Shown: piece after piece, positions 45,572 to 54,505 of the stretch | Numbering within the stretch: position 1 is the stretch's first letter | Layout: every line of letters begins with the position of its first letter | Origin: Hydrogenophaga sp. IBVHS1 | GTDB lineage: Bacteria > Pseudomonadota > Gammaproteobacteria > Burkholderiales > Burkholderiaceae_C | DNA length: 64,000 nt | NCBI RefSeq assembly: GCF_002127265.1 | Contig: NZ_NFUU01000001.1 | Location: 2,984,040 to 3,048,039, forward strand | Reading direction: 5' to 3' | Program-made: the position numbers and the translations under genes | Notes under the pieces: generated by a model | Seen by the model: only the letters and a program-made list of their open reading frames with translations | What the model was told of the DNA's origin: nothing | The model's database searches: none

Positions 45572-46728
45572 AGTCCGCCGCCTCACCCACACAGCACATG
45601 CCGCCTTCGGCGCTGCCCGAGGCCATGCGCCTGGCCTTGTCGGGCGCGCCAGCGCCTGACTGCGCGCACGGCTTCCCCCGTGCCTGGTGGCGTCATCTCG
45701 GCGCCAGCGGCCTGCTCGGTGTGGGCTTCGACAGCGACGGCGGGGCGCCCGTCACGGACGCCGTGCAGGTCAGCGCTGTGGCCGGCATCGTCGCCCGGGA
45801 ATCCGCCAGCCTGGGTCTGGGCATGGCGTGGATGATGCAGCAGATGCTGGGACGCTTCGTGCTGGCGCCGAATCTGCGCAGCGACCGGCATCGTGCGCTG
45901 CTGCGATCCATGGCGCTTGGCGACACATTACTGGCACTCGCGATCTCCGAGCCCGGCACCGGCGCACACCCCAAACACCTGAGCTGCCGGGCGATTCAGG
46001 ACGGCAGCGACTGGCTCCTTGACGGCCACAAGGCCTTTGTCAGCAACGGCCCGGCAGCCGATGCCGTCATCGTGCTGGCCGTGAGCGGCGAACACGAGGG
46101 GCGCAGGCGCTTCGATGCTTTCGTCGTTGAGGTCAACACACCGGGCCTGACCCGCCAACTGGACGACAAAGTGCGCGGACTGGCGCCGCTCGGCCATTGC
46201 GGCATGCAACTTGTCGGCTGCCGGGTGCCGGAAAGCCAGCGCCTTGGCGAGCCTGGACAGGCTTTCGACACCATCGCTCGGCCGCTGCGCGCGATCGAAG
46301 ACGCCCTGCTGCTGGGCCCCATGCTCGGCGCCATGCAAGCCGAGCTGGATACATTGGCGCGCTGGTTCCAAAGCTCCGCCCGGACCCCTGCATTGACCCG
46401 GGACCTGGGTGGCTTGCAACTCGAACTCGATGCCCTCTCGCCCGTTGCACGTCATGCCGCCCAGCACCTGGACCAGCACGGACCCAACGAGGCGTTGGCG
46501 GCATTCAATCTGGGCGCGCGCCGCCTGCTTGATCGCTGGCAAGGCACCTGTGAATCCTTTGCCGCGGCCCTGGACGACCGTGAACCGACCCTGCTCAACC
46601 TGGCGCGCGATCTGCGCCTGGTGCAGGGCATAGCCCGCGGCATCGCCGAATCCCGACAACTTCAAACCGGCGAAAAAATGCTGCTCTCCAAGGAACCCCG
46701 TGAAAACACTACACCAACCCCACTTTGA
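45568..46728 (+). CDS. Divergent acyl-CoA dehydrogenase-like protein
   Basis: 386 residues, start overlapping the preceding stop (ATGA). Recognisable ACAD blocks are ISEPGTGAHPKHLSC and HKAFVSNGPAADAV in the beta domain and VRGLAPLGHCGMQLVG. The C-terminal half has lost the RxxFG motif (RWFQSSARTPAL instead) and has no EGT-like end, stopping with GEKMLLSKEPREN. It is probably a non-catalytic or altered partner of the ACAD it is fused to translationally. Alternative: a decaying duplicate, but the frame is fully open. Confidence 0.8.
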   Translation: MKSAASPTQHMPPSALPEAMRLALSGAPAPDCAHGFPRAWWRHLGASGLLGVGFDSDGGAPVTDAVQVSAVAGIVARESASLGLGMAWMMQQMLGRFVLAPNLRSDRHRALLRSMALGDTLLALAISEPGTGAHPKHLSCRAIQDGSDWLLDGHKAFVSNGPAADAVIVLAVSGEHEGRRRFDAFVVEVNTPGLTRQLDDKVRGLAPLGHCGMQLVGCRVPESQRLGEPGQAFDTIARPLRAIEDALLLGPMLGAMQAELDTLARWFQSSARTPALTRDLGGLQLELDALSPVARHAAQHLDQHGPNEALAAFNLGARRLLDRWQGTCESFAAALDDREPTLLNLARDLRLVQGIARGIAESRQLQTGEKMLLSKEPRENTTPTPL

Positions 46729-47668
46729 CTCCATCGATGGCCTGGCGCAGCGGCTGGCTGCGGTCGACTACATTGCCAGCCGCGAAATCGCCACCTCGGT
46801 CTATCTGGGCTTCAATCTGGAAAAGCCGATCCTTGTCGAAGGCCCGGCCGGCGTCGGCAAGACCGAACTGGCCAAGGGCATGGCCGAGATTCTCGACGTG
46901 CCCCTGATCCGCATGCAGTGTTACGAAGGCCTGGACGAATCCAAGGCCTTGTACGAGTGGAAATACGGCAAGCAATTGCTCTATACGCAACTCCTCAAGG
47001 ACAAACTGGGGGAGATGATGCAAGGCGCGGTGGGACTCGCGGCCTCCATCGAGCGGCTGCATGCGCACGACGATCTGTTCTTTTCCGAGCACTTTCTTGA
47101 GCCGCGCCCGCTCTATCAGGCCTTGCACCAGGAGCGCGGCTGCGTGCTGTTGGTGGACGAGGTTGACAAGTCCGACCCCGAGTTCGAGGCTTTCCTGCTC
47201 GAAGTGCTGTCCGACTTTCAGGTCTCGGTGCCCGAACTCGGCACCATCAAGGCCAAGGTAAAGCCCATCGTTTTTCTCACCAGCAACAACACGCGCGAGA
47301 TGAGCGACGCGCTCAAGCGCCGCTGCCTGCACTTGCACATTCCATTCCCCGAGGCGAAGCTGGAGCGGCGCATTCTGGAGCGCCGCGTGCCAGGCCTGTC
47401 GGAAACACTGAACCGCGAACTGGTCGCTTTCATTCAGGCGGTGCGGCAGATGGACCTGAAAAAGCAGCCCTCGGTCAGCGAGACCATCGACTGGGCCAAA
47501 ACGCTGCTGCTGCTGCACGCCGAACACTTGAGCCTGGACATGGTGAAGGGCACGCTCAGTGTCTTCCTCAAGTTCGAGCAGGACATCGCCTCGGCCAGCG
47601 AGCAACTGCCGGCCCTGCTGCAACAAGCGCGCAAGGATGCGGAGATTCCCCGTGCAAGCCACGCTTGA
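46700..47668 (+). CDS. MoxR-family AAA+ ATPase
   Basis: 322 residues from GTG 46700, with AAGGA five bases upstream; it overlaps the previous gene by 29 bp. Walker A GPAGVGKT is at 48-55, Walker B CVLLVDEVDKSD near 149-160, and sensor SNNTREMSDALKRRC follows. MoxR ATPases work with VWA proteins as remodelling chaperones that install metals or cofactors, as with CoxD-CoxE of CO dehydrogenase. Its VWA partner overlaps by 17 bp, so the two make a unit. A client inside this acyl-CoA operon is not obvious. Confidence 0.92.
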   Translation: MKTLHQPHFDSIDGLAQRLAAVDYIASREIATSVYLGFNLEKPILVEGPAGVGKTELAKGMAEILDVPLIRMQCYEGLDESKALYEWKYGKQLLYTQLLKDKLGEMMQGAVGLAASIERLHAHDDLFFSEHFLEPRPLYQALHQERGCVLLVDEVDKSDPEFEAFLLEVLSDFQVSVPELGTIKAKVKPIVFLTSNNTREMSDALKRRCLHLHIPFPEAKLERRILERRVPGLSETLNRELVAFIQAVRQMDLKKQPSVSETIDWAKTLLLLHAEHLSLDMVKGTLSVFLKFEQDIASASEQLPALLQQARKDAEIPRASHA

Positions 47669-49106
47669 GGATTTCTTCAAGGCGCTGCGCGGCAGCGACC
47701 TCGAGATCAGCCTCAACGCCCAGGTCGATGCGGCGCGCGCCGTGGCGCTGGTCGGCTGGAGCGACCGCACCCTCCTGAAAAGCGCACTGGGCACGACACT
47801 GGCGAAAACCACCCCGGATCGCGCCCTGTACGACGAGGCCTTTGACCGCTTCTTCCGTTTCAATTCCTTCGAAAACATGGCCGCGCAAGGCAGTCCGGCC
47901 AAGCCCTCCTTCAGGCCCGACACCGACCCCAACGCCAACCCCGCTTCAGACGCCATGGCCGCGCAAGACCTGCCGGACCCAGCCCAAAACAAACAGACCG
48001 CAACCGGTTCCGGTGGGCCGGGCGGCTGTCAGGGCAGCGGTGGCCAGGCCTTGTCGCAGTTGTTGCTGTCGGGTGACTCTGCGGCACTGGCAAAGCGCAT
48101 GCAGGAAGCCGCGCGCGAGGTGGGCCTGACCGACATCTGGTTTTTCACCCAAAAGGGCTACTACACCCAAAAGATCCAGCAGGCCATGGGGCTGGAGCTG
48201 CTGGACCGCGAAATCTCTGACGCCAAACGCCAGACGCTGGCGCCCGAGCGTGCCAAAGACCTCGAACGGATGCGCAAGAAATTGTTCGAGGAGGTGCGCA
48301 ATTTTGTCGAACGCAAACTCGCGCTCTACGGCACGGCACCGACGCGCCAGTTGCACGACGACTTCCTGCAATCGCAAAAGCTCTCCAACATCGAAAAGCG
48401 TGATTTCGCGCGCATGCACGTCATCGTCAGCAAAATCGCCAAGCGACTGGCCGATCGCCACTCGCGGCGCAAGAAGAAGCGGGTGCGCGGCCAGCTCGAC
48501 TTTCGCAAGACCCTGCGCAAAAACGCTGCCTACGATGGCGTAATGTTCGAGACCTTCTGGCGCTCCAAAGTGGTGGACCGGCCACGCGTGGTGGCGATCT
48601 GCGACGTCAGCGGCTCGGTGCGCCAGTACGCGCGTTTTTTGTTGCTGTTCCTGCACAGTCTGGGTGAGCAGGTGAGCGACCTGCGCAGCTTCGCTTTCAC
48701 CAACCACCTGGTCGAGGTGAGCGACACCTTTGAGTCGCTGCCGGTCGAACAGGCGGTCGACAAAGTGATGCAGGCGGTGGGCGGCAGTGGCACCGACTAT
48801 GGGCAGACGCTGCTCGACATCGAGGCGCAGTTGCTCGAGGACATCGATCGCCGCACCACCGTGCTGATTCTCGGCGACGCGCGCAACAACCGCGGTCAAG
48901 CCCAGGCTCAAGTCATGCAACTGCTCTACCAGCGCGCGCGCCGGGTCATCTGGCTCAACCCCGAGCCGGTGTCGTTCTGGGGCCTGGGCGATTCGGAGAT
49001 GAAGCGCTACGCCCCTTATTGCCACATCGCGCGCGAATGCAATTCCCTCGCACACCTGGAAAGCACGCTCGACGCCTTGCTGCGCACCCACTCTGCCAGC
49101 GCCTGA
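47652..49106 (+). CDS. VWA-domain protein (CoxE-like), partner of MoxR
   Basis: 484 residues from GTG 47652, with GGAG seven bases upstream. The N-terminal third is helical with a low-complexity Gly/Gln linker near 110-135. The C-terminal von Willebrand A domain has the MIDAS motif DVSGSVRQ (D318, S320, S322), GSGTDYGQTLLDI for the threonine ligand and ILGDARNN for the distal aspartate. Partner of the overlapping MoxR ATPase. Cytosolic; no signal peptide. Confidence 0.92.
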   Translation: MQATLEDFFKALRGSDLEISLNAQVDAARAVALVGWSDRTLLKSALGTTLAKTTPDRALYDEAFDRFFRFNSFENMAAQGSPAKPSFRPDTDPNANPASDAMAAQDLPDPAQNKQTATGSGGPGGCQGSGGQALSQLLLSGDSAALAKRMQEAAREVGLTDIWFFTQKGYYTQKIQQAMGLELLDREISDAKRQTLAPERAKDLERMRKKLFEEVRNFVERKLALYGTAPTRQLHDDFLQSQKLSNIEKRDFARMHVIVSKIAKRLADRHSRRKKKRVRGQLDFRKTLRKNAAYDGVMFETFWRSKVVDRPRVVAICDVSGSVRQYARFLLLFLHSLGEQVSDLRSFAFTNHLVEVSDTFESLPVEQAVDKVMQAVGGSGTDYGQTLLDIEAQLLEDIDRRTTVLILGDARNNRGQAQAQVMQLLYQRARRVIWLNPEPVSFWGLGDSEMKRYAPYCHIARECNSLAHLESTLDALLRTHSASA

Positions 49107-49143
49107 AGCCCAAACCCACATCCTCGCTCAACAGACACTGCCC

Positions 49144-50784
49144 ATGGTCCGCCCCACATTGCAGCTCCACCCCCACAGAGAGCCGGTCACCGCGCACCCG
49201 GCCGCCACCCTGCTGCTGCTGCGTGATGGTGCGCTTGGCGTCGAAGTGTTGATGACCCGGCGCTCGCCAAAAGCCAGCTTCTTGCCTGGCGCCTATGTTT
49301 TCCCCGGCGGGCGAGTGGACGCTGACGACCACCAGGCGCATACACTGGCACGCGCCCCCAACGCGGGCGGACGCTACCGCACGGCAGCACTGGCTGCACT
49401 GAGGGAAACCTTCGAGGAATTGGGCATCCTGCTGGCGGTGCAGGCCGATGACAAGCCCATCACCCGCACCCACCTTCAAGCGCTGGACCGCAGTGAAGCG
49501 CTGTACCCGCAACTGCAAAGCCAGGGCTGGTCACTAACGCTCGATCGGGCGCGCATGCTGGCCTGCTGGACCACCGATCGCAGCGTGCCCAAGCGTTTCA
49601 ACACCGCCTTCTTCGTTGCGCTGATGCCCGACCAGCAGGAGCCGGTGGCCGACGAAATGGAACAGTTCGAGCCCGTCTGGGTCAGGCCCGAGGATGCGCT
49701 GACGAAACACCAAGCCGGCAACTTTTTCATGATCTTTCCAACCATCCGCACCCTGCACTGGTTGGCGGATTTCGAGCAAGCCGAGCAGGCCCTGGCGGCC
49801 TGTACCGAAGACGTGCCACTGTGGAACTCCTGCCCTCGGGGTGGTCTGGTCAGCGGTCAACTTCAGCGTTTCATGGAGCATGAAGCGCCGTACGGCGAAC
49901 TCGCGCTGGTCTGCCCGGACGGCCAGCTCGAGCACCCGCTGGACTGGCAACACGAGCGGCCGGTGCCCTTGTTGCGGCACCTGCATCGTCTCACCGCCCC
50001 CAACGCCAGCATCATGACCGGCCCCGGCACCAACAGCTACATCCTTGGAGACGCGTCCAGCGGCTACATCGTCATTGATCCGGGCCCCTTGCTGAACGAC
50101 CATATCGAGCGCCTGCTCGCTTTCACGGCAGGCCAGATCACGGCCATCGTCTGCACCCACTCGCACCCGGACCACTCCCCCGCCGCGCAGCCGCTGGCCC
50201 AGGCCTGCGCCCGCCTGGCAGGCCATACTCCGCCGGTGCTGGGCCTGGCTTGCGCCGCCACTGCCCGCTCCACGGCTGTCTTCGCCCCCGACCGAGCTCT
50301 GGCCGACGGCGAGCGCCTGATGCTGCACGATGGCGAGCACAAAAGCACCCTGCGCGTGGTCCATACACCAGGGTACGCAGCCAACCACCTCTGCCTCATC
50401 CTCGAAGAAGACGGTCTGCTGTTTTCGGGCGACCACATCCTCAGCGGAAGTACCACCATCATCGACCCGCCCGATGGCGACATGAGCGCCTATCTCGATT
50501 CGCTGGACCGCCTGGCGCAGATCTGCGAGAAGGACGGTATCGAGTTCATCCTGCCGGCGCACGGTCACGTCATTGGCTGGGCGGCGCAGTCCATTGCGCA
50601 GCTAAAGGCGCACCGCCTGCGGCGCGAGGCCAGGGTGCTAGCGGCCATGCGCGCCGTCCCGCAAGGCGGCTTGGACGACTGGCTAACTCTGGCCTATGAC
50701 GACACCCCCGCAGCGCTCTGGCCACTGGCGCGCCGTTCGTTGGCGGCCCATGTGCAACGCATCGAGCAACTCGCGATGCTTTGA
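49144..50784 (+). CDS. Nudix hydrolase-MBL fold fusion
   Basis: 546 residues, two enzymes in one chain. Residues about 15-210: Nudix fold with FPGGRVD and, after a short insertion, RETFEELGIL, the core of the Nudix box. Residues about 290-530: metallo-beta-lactamase fold of the LACTB2 type with NSYILGD, THSHPDHS (about 339-346), TPGYAANHLC, GDHILSG and LPAHGH. Nudix enzymes can cut CoA or nucleotide diphosphates and MBL enzymes thioesters, so a house-cleaning role for CoA derivatives would fit; not shown by sequence. Confidence 0.9.
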   Translation: MVRPTLQLHPHREPVTAHPAATLLLLRDGALGVEVLMTRRSPKASFLPGAYVFPGGRVDADDHQAHTLARAPNAGGRYRTAALAALRETFEELGILLAVQADDKPITRTHLQALDRSEALYPQLQSQGWSLTLDRARMLACWTTDRSVPKRFNTAFFVALMPDQQEPVADEMEQFEPVWVRPEDALTKHQAGNFFMIFPTIRTLHWLADFEQAEQALAACTEDVPLWNSCPRGGLVSGQLQRFMEHEAPYGELALVCPDGQLEHPLDWQHERPVPLLRHLHRLTAPNASIMTGPGTNSYILGDASSGYIVIDPGPLLNDHIERLLAFTAGQITAIVCTHSHPDHSPAAQPLAQACARLAGHTPPVLGLACAATARSTAVFAPDRALADGERLMLHDGEHKSTLRVVHTPGYAANHLCLILEEDGLLFSGDHILSGSTTIIDPPDGDMSAYLDSLDRLAQICEKDGIEFILPAHGHVIGWAAQSIAQLKAHRLRREARVLAAMRAVPQGGLDDWLTLAYDDTPAALWPLARRSLAAHVQRIEQLAML

Positions 50785-50822
50785 ACCCCATACGCTTTTT
50801 AGACAACCCACAGGAGCTCAAT

Positions 50823-51314
50823 ATGAATACCAACGCCCCCAACCTTGACCGCATCGCAGCTTGCAAGCAAGGCTGGAACGATAGCCCTTTTCTGAAGGCG
50901 CAAGGGCTTGAAGTTGAAGAAACAGCTGTAGGCCGAGCTGTTGTACGACTTCCTAAGGCCCTTCCCACCCAACGCGGCGGCGGCGGTTCGGACACCGTGC
51001 TCAATGGCGGCGTCATCTCCTATATGTTCGACGGTGCGCTTGGCTGGGCCATCATCTCCTCGCTGCTGGCCATGCCCGAGGCGTCCGACATTGATCCCTT
51101 CGAGCTTCGCCAGTTCACGATCAACCTCGACATCACCTTCCTCAATGCCGCCGTGGGCGATAGCTTCGAAGCACGCGGCAAGGTGGTGCGCATCAGCCGC
51201 ACGACGGCATTTGCCGAAGGGGAGTTCCTGGATGCCAATGGCACAGTTTGCGCCACCGCCAAGGGTATCTGGCGCGTGTTCTGGCCGCGCAGTATTGCAT
51301 CCACCCCGCGCTGA
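50823..51314 (+). CDS. PaaI-type hotdog thioesterase
   Basis: 163 residues from ATG 50823, with CAGGAG nine bases upstream. Hotdog fold: VVRLPKALPTQRGGGGSD, then LNGGVISYMFDGALGWAI (the hotdog helix with its acidic residue), and ITFLNAAVGDSFEARGKVVR. Would hydrolyse acyl-CoA esters, relieving CoA sequestration when the pathway stalls. In line with the Nudix-MBL and AtuA-like genes. Confidence 0.88.
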   Translation: MNTNAPNLDRIAACKQGWNDSPFLKAQGLEVEETAVGRAVVRLPKALPTQRGGGGSDTVLNGGVISYMFDGALGWAIISSLLAMPEASDIDPFELRQFTINLDITFLNAAVGDSFEARGKVVRISRTTAFAEGEFLDANGTVCATAKGIWRVFWPRSIASTPR

Positions 51315-51345
51315 CCCCGCTCCCCCGAATAACCCGGAGACATCC

Positions 51346-53127
51346 ATGAAAAAAATAACCCTTCGTATTGGCAGCGCCTCGGGCTTCTGGGGCGACTCCG
51401 AGTTCGCCGCCGCCCAACTGGTGCAGCGCGGCAACATCGACGTCCTGGTGTTCGACTACTTGGCCGAAATCACCATGTCGCTGCTCAGCCGCGCCAAGGC
51501 CAAAGACCCGGCACAGGGCTATGCACCGGATTTCGTGACCACCCTCCAGCCCCTGATGAAGGAACTGAAGTCGCGCGGCATCAAGGTCATTGCCAACGCG
51601 GGCGGTGTCAACCCGTCTGCCTGTCGCGCTGCGCTGGTGGCTGCAGCCCAGGCCGAAGGTGTCGATCTGAACATCGCCGCCGTGCTGGGCGACGACCTGA
51701 TGCCCCAGGTTGAGGCCCTGCGCTCGGCCAACATCCAAGAGATGTTCGCGGGCAGCCCCTTTCCACAAAAAGTCATGAGCGCCAACGCCTATCTGGGCGC
51801 CTTCCCGATCGCCGCGGCGCTCGATGCCGGCGCCGACGTCGTGGTCACTGGCCGCTGCGTCGACAGCGCGGTCACACTGGCGCCGCTTATCCATGCCTTT
51901 GGCTGGACCGCCGCCGACCACGATCTGCTCGCGCAGGGCAGCCTGGCTGGTCACCTGATCGAGTGCGGCACGCAGGCCACCGGCGGCAACTACACTGACT
52001 GGGATTCGGTGCCGGGCTGGGACGACATGGGCTTTCCCATCGCCGAGTGCCGCGCCGACGGCAGCTTCGTCATCACCAAGCCCGAAGGCACTGGCGGGCT
52101 GGTCTGCCACTCCACGGTGGGCGAGCAGATGCTCTATGAAATCGGCGACCCGCGCGCCTACATCCTGCCCGATGTGGTGTGCGACTTCACCAGCGTCACG
52201 CTGACGCAGATCGGCCCCGACCGCGTCGAGGTCAAGGGCGCGCGCGGCCTCCCGCCGACCGATCAGGCCAAAGTCAGCGTCACCTACGCCGACGGCTTTC
52301 GGGCCATGAGCTTGTTCATGATCGGCGGCATCAATGCCGGCGCCAAGGGGCAGCGCGTCGGCGCCGCAATGCTGGCGCGCATGCGGCGACACTATGCACA
52401 GCGCGGTTGGCCCGACTTCACCGAAACTTGTGTCGAGGCCATCGGCGCTGAAGACACCTACGGCCCCCACGCTCGGCCCGATGCGCGCGAAGTGATGCTC
52501 AAGGTCGGCGTGCGCCACCCGGTCAAGGACGCACTCGAACTGTTTTCGCGCGAAGTGGCGCCGATGGCCCTGATGTCGGCCCCGGCCATCACGGGCTTCA
52601 CCGGTGGTCGACCCAAGGTGCAACCGGTGGTTCGGCTGTTTTCCTGCCTGATCCCCAAGACCCAGCTGGCCGCGAGCATCGACATGGGCGACAAGACCGT
52701 GGCGGCACCGCCATGGCACGGCCAGGCGTTTGATCCGGCGACCCTGCCCCAGGTCGGCGGCCCGCTGCCTGCCGCCGACGCCTATGCGCGCGGCACGCGC
52801 ATAGTGCCGCTGGTGAAGCTGGCCTGGGGCCGCAGCGGCGACAAGGGCGACGCCGCCAACATCGGCGTCCTGGCGCGTCAACCCGGCTACCTGCCTTTCA
52901 TCCGCGCCGCCCTGACCGAGCAGGCCGTGGCGGCCTGGTTCGCCCACCTCGTCAAGGGCAGCGTGCAGCGCTTTGACCTGCCCGGCACGCACGCGCTGAA
53001 CTTTCTGATGCACGAAGCCCTGGGCGGCGGCGGCATCGCTTCGGTTCGCATGGACTCGCAGGGCAAAGCCTTTGCGCAGATGCTGCTCGATTTTCCAGTC
53101 CCGATCCCAGCCGACTTGGCACTTTGA
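51346..53127 (+). CDS. AtuA-like protein (DUF1446 plus C-terminal AtuA domain)
   Basis: 593 residues from ATG 51346. The first 450 or so residues are the AtuA/DUF1446 fold: IGSASGFWGDSEFAAAQL, VFDYLAEITMSLL, VIANAGGVNPSAC, VTGRCVDSAVTLAPL, GTGGLVCHSTVGEQMLYE. Residues about 485-593 are the separate AtuA C-terminal domain (KLAWGRSGDKGDAANIGV). AtuA is essential for acyclic terpene (citronellol/geraniol) use in Pseudomonas but its reaction is not known to me. Its presence with a GCC-like carboxylase supports a terpenoid or other 3-methyl-branched acid pathway. Confidence 0.9.
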   Translation: MKKITLRIGSASGFWGDSEFAAAQLVQRGNIDVLVFDYLAEITMSLLSRAKAKDPAQGYAPDFVTTLQPLMKELKSRGIKVIANAGGVNPSACRAALVAAAQAEGVDLNIAAVLGDDLMPQVEALRSANIQEMFAGSPFPQKVMSANAYLGAFPIAAALDAGADVVVTGRCVDSAVTLAPLIHAFGWTAADHDLLAQGSLAGHLIECGTQATGGNYTDWDSVPGWDDMGFPIAECRADGSFVITKPEGTGGLVCHSTVGEQMLYEIGDPRAYILPDVVCDFTSVTLTQIGPDRVEVKGARGLPPTDQAKVSVTYADGFRAMSLFMIGGINAGAKGQRVGAAMLARMRRHYAQRGWPDFTETCVEAIGAEDTYGPHARPDAREVMLKVGVRHPVKDALELFSREVAPMALMSAPAITGFTGGRPKVQPVVRLFSCLIPKTQLAASIDMGDKTVAAPPWHGQAFDPATLPQVGGPLPAADAYARGTRIVPLVKLAWGRSGDKGDAANIGVLARQPGYLPFIRAALTEQAVAAWFAHLVKGSVQRFDLPGTHALNFLMHEALGGGGIASVRMDSQGKAFAQMLLDFPVPIPADLAL

Positions 53128-53170
53128 CAACTTTCGCCCCTGCCCCCAATCCAAGACAGAGAAATACACC

Positions 53171-54364
53171 ATGAACACCTCGGCCACTACCGCGATAGCC
53201 AACACGGCTTCCACCGCCTTGAGCGCGCGTATCCGCGACGTGCAGGAAGCCACCCGCGGCGTCACCACCCTGTACCCGCGCAGCTACATCCTCCAGTGCA
53301 TCAAGGAAGATCGCTTCCCCGACGAGCTGTGGCAAAAGCTCGGCGAGTTCGGCCTGCTCGGCCTGTCCGTCCCGGAAGAGTATGGCGGCTCCGGAGGCGG
53401 CGTACTGGAGATCACCGCGCTCAATGAAGCGCTGGCTTTGGCCGGCGTGCCCACGCTGTTCCTGGTCGTCACAGGGCTGGGCCGGGTACCGATCATGCGC
53501 CACGGCACACCCGAGCAGATCAGGAAATACGTCACGCCGACTTGCACCGGCGAGAAGAAGTTGTGTTTTGCCATCACCGAGCCCAATGCCGGCACCAACA
53601 GCTTTGCCATGACCACACTGGCCACACCGGACGGCGATGGCTGGGTGCTCAATGGCCAAAAGGTCTTCATTTCTGGCGCGCGCGATGCCGACTACATGCT
53701 GGTGATCGCACGCACCACCAAGGCAGGCGAGGTGAAGCATCGCACCGACGGCATCTCGCTGTTCGTGCTTGACATGAAAACGCCCGGAATCCAGCTGACG
53801 CAACTCAACATCCAGGTCGAAACCGCCGAGCGCCAGTACATGGTGTTCTTTGACAACGTCAAGCTGCCCGCCGACGCACTGATCGGCGAAGCCGGCAAGG
53901 GCGCCAAGCTGATGTTCGAAGGCCTGAACTCGGAGCGCCTGCTGGCCGCTGGAGCCGCAATCGGCTTGGGCGACTATGCGCTGGCCAAGGCGGTAGCCTA
54001 TTCGAAGGAGCGTAAGCCCTTCGGCAAGCCAATTGGCTCCTACCAGGCACTGCAGCACCGTATGGCGCAGGCCAAGGCGCAGATCGAGGCAGCGCGGCTG
54101 ATGACCTACAACGCCGCCGAGCGCTTCGACGCCGGCGAGGATGCTGGTGCCCACGCCAACATGGCCAAGCTGCTGGGCTCGCAAGCGGCGGTGGCCGCCG
54201 TAGAGGCCGCGCTGCAAACCCACGGCGGCTACGGATTCGACCGCGACTACGACATCATCACGTTGTGGCCCATGGTGCGCCTGCTGGAAATCGCGCCCAT
54301 CAACAACGAGATGCTGCTCAACTACATCGGCGAACATGTATTGGGCTTGCCTAAGTCATACTGA
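53171..54364 (+). CDS. Acyl-CoA dehydrogenase, helix-G glutamate type
   Basis: 397 residues from ATG 53171. N-terminal Ala/Thr-rich tail of about 20 residues, then ITEPNAGTNSFAM, KVFISGA, RKPFGKPIGSYQ. Glutamate is in LNSERLL (about E255); the EGT site is EIAPINNEM. Ends in GEHVLGLPKSY, like the ACAD at 25.7-26.8 kb. Follows AtuA by 43 bp and precedes a TetR gene, so it is probably the last catabolic gene of the series. Confidence 0.92.
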   Translation: MNTSATTAIANTASTALSARIRDVQEATRGVTTLYPRSYILQCIKEDRFPDELWQKLGEFGLLGLSVPEEYGGSGGGVLEITALNEALALAGVPTLFLVVTGLGRVPIMRHGTPEQIRKYVTPTCTGEKKLCFAITEPNAGTNSFAMTTLATPDGDGWVLNGQKVFISGARDADYMLVIARTTKAGEVKHRTDGISLFVLDMKTPGIQLTQLNIQVETAERQYMVFFDNVKLPADALIGEAGKGAKLMFEGLNSERLLAAGAAIGLGDYALAKAVAYSKERKPFGKPIGSYQALQHRMAQAKAQIEAARLMTYNAAERFDAGEDAGAHANMAKLLGSQAAVAAVEAALQTHGGYGFDRDYDIITLWPMVRLLEIAPINNEMLLNYIGEHVLGLPKSY

Positions 54365-54505
54365 GCCGATGGCCGTCATCCCCGGTACCGACCACCCAGA
54401 CCGAGACCGATGTTCGCAATACGGTCGAGGCCTCCGTCCGCCGTTTTCGGGGTCGTCTGAGCTTTCGACCCGACATCATTGGCAGGCCTCGCTACTCGTT
54501 TTCGG

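Noticed and set aside
51193..53268. 691-codon open frame on the - strand opposite the AtuA-like gene
   Set aside because: AtuA-like motifs on the + strand run the whole length; the - strand frame has no fold signature.
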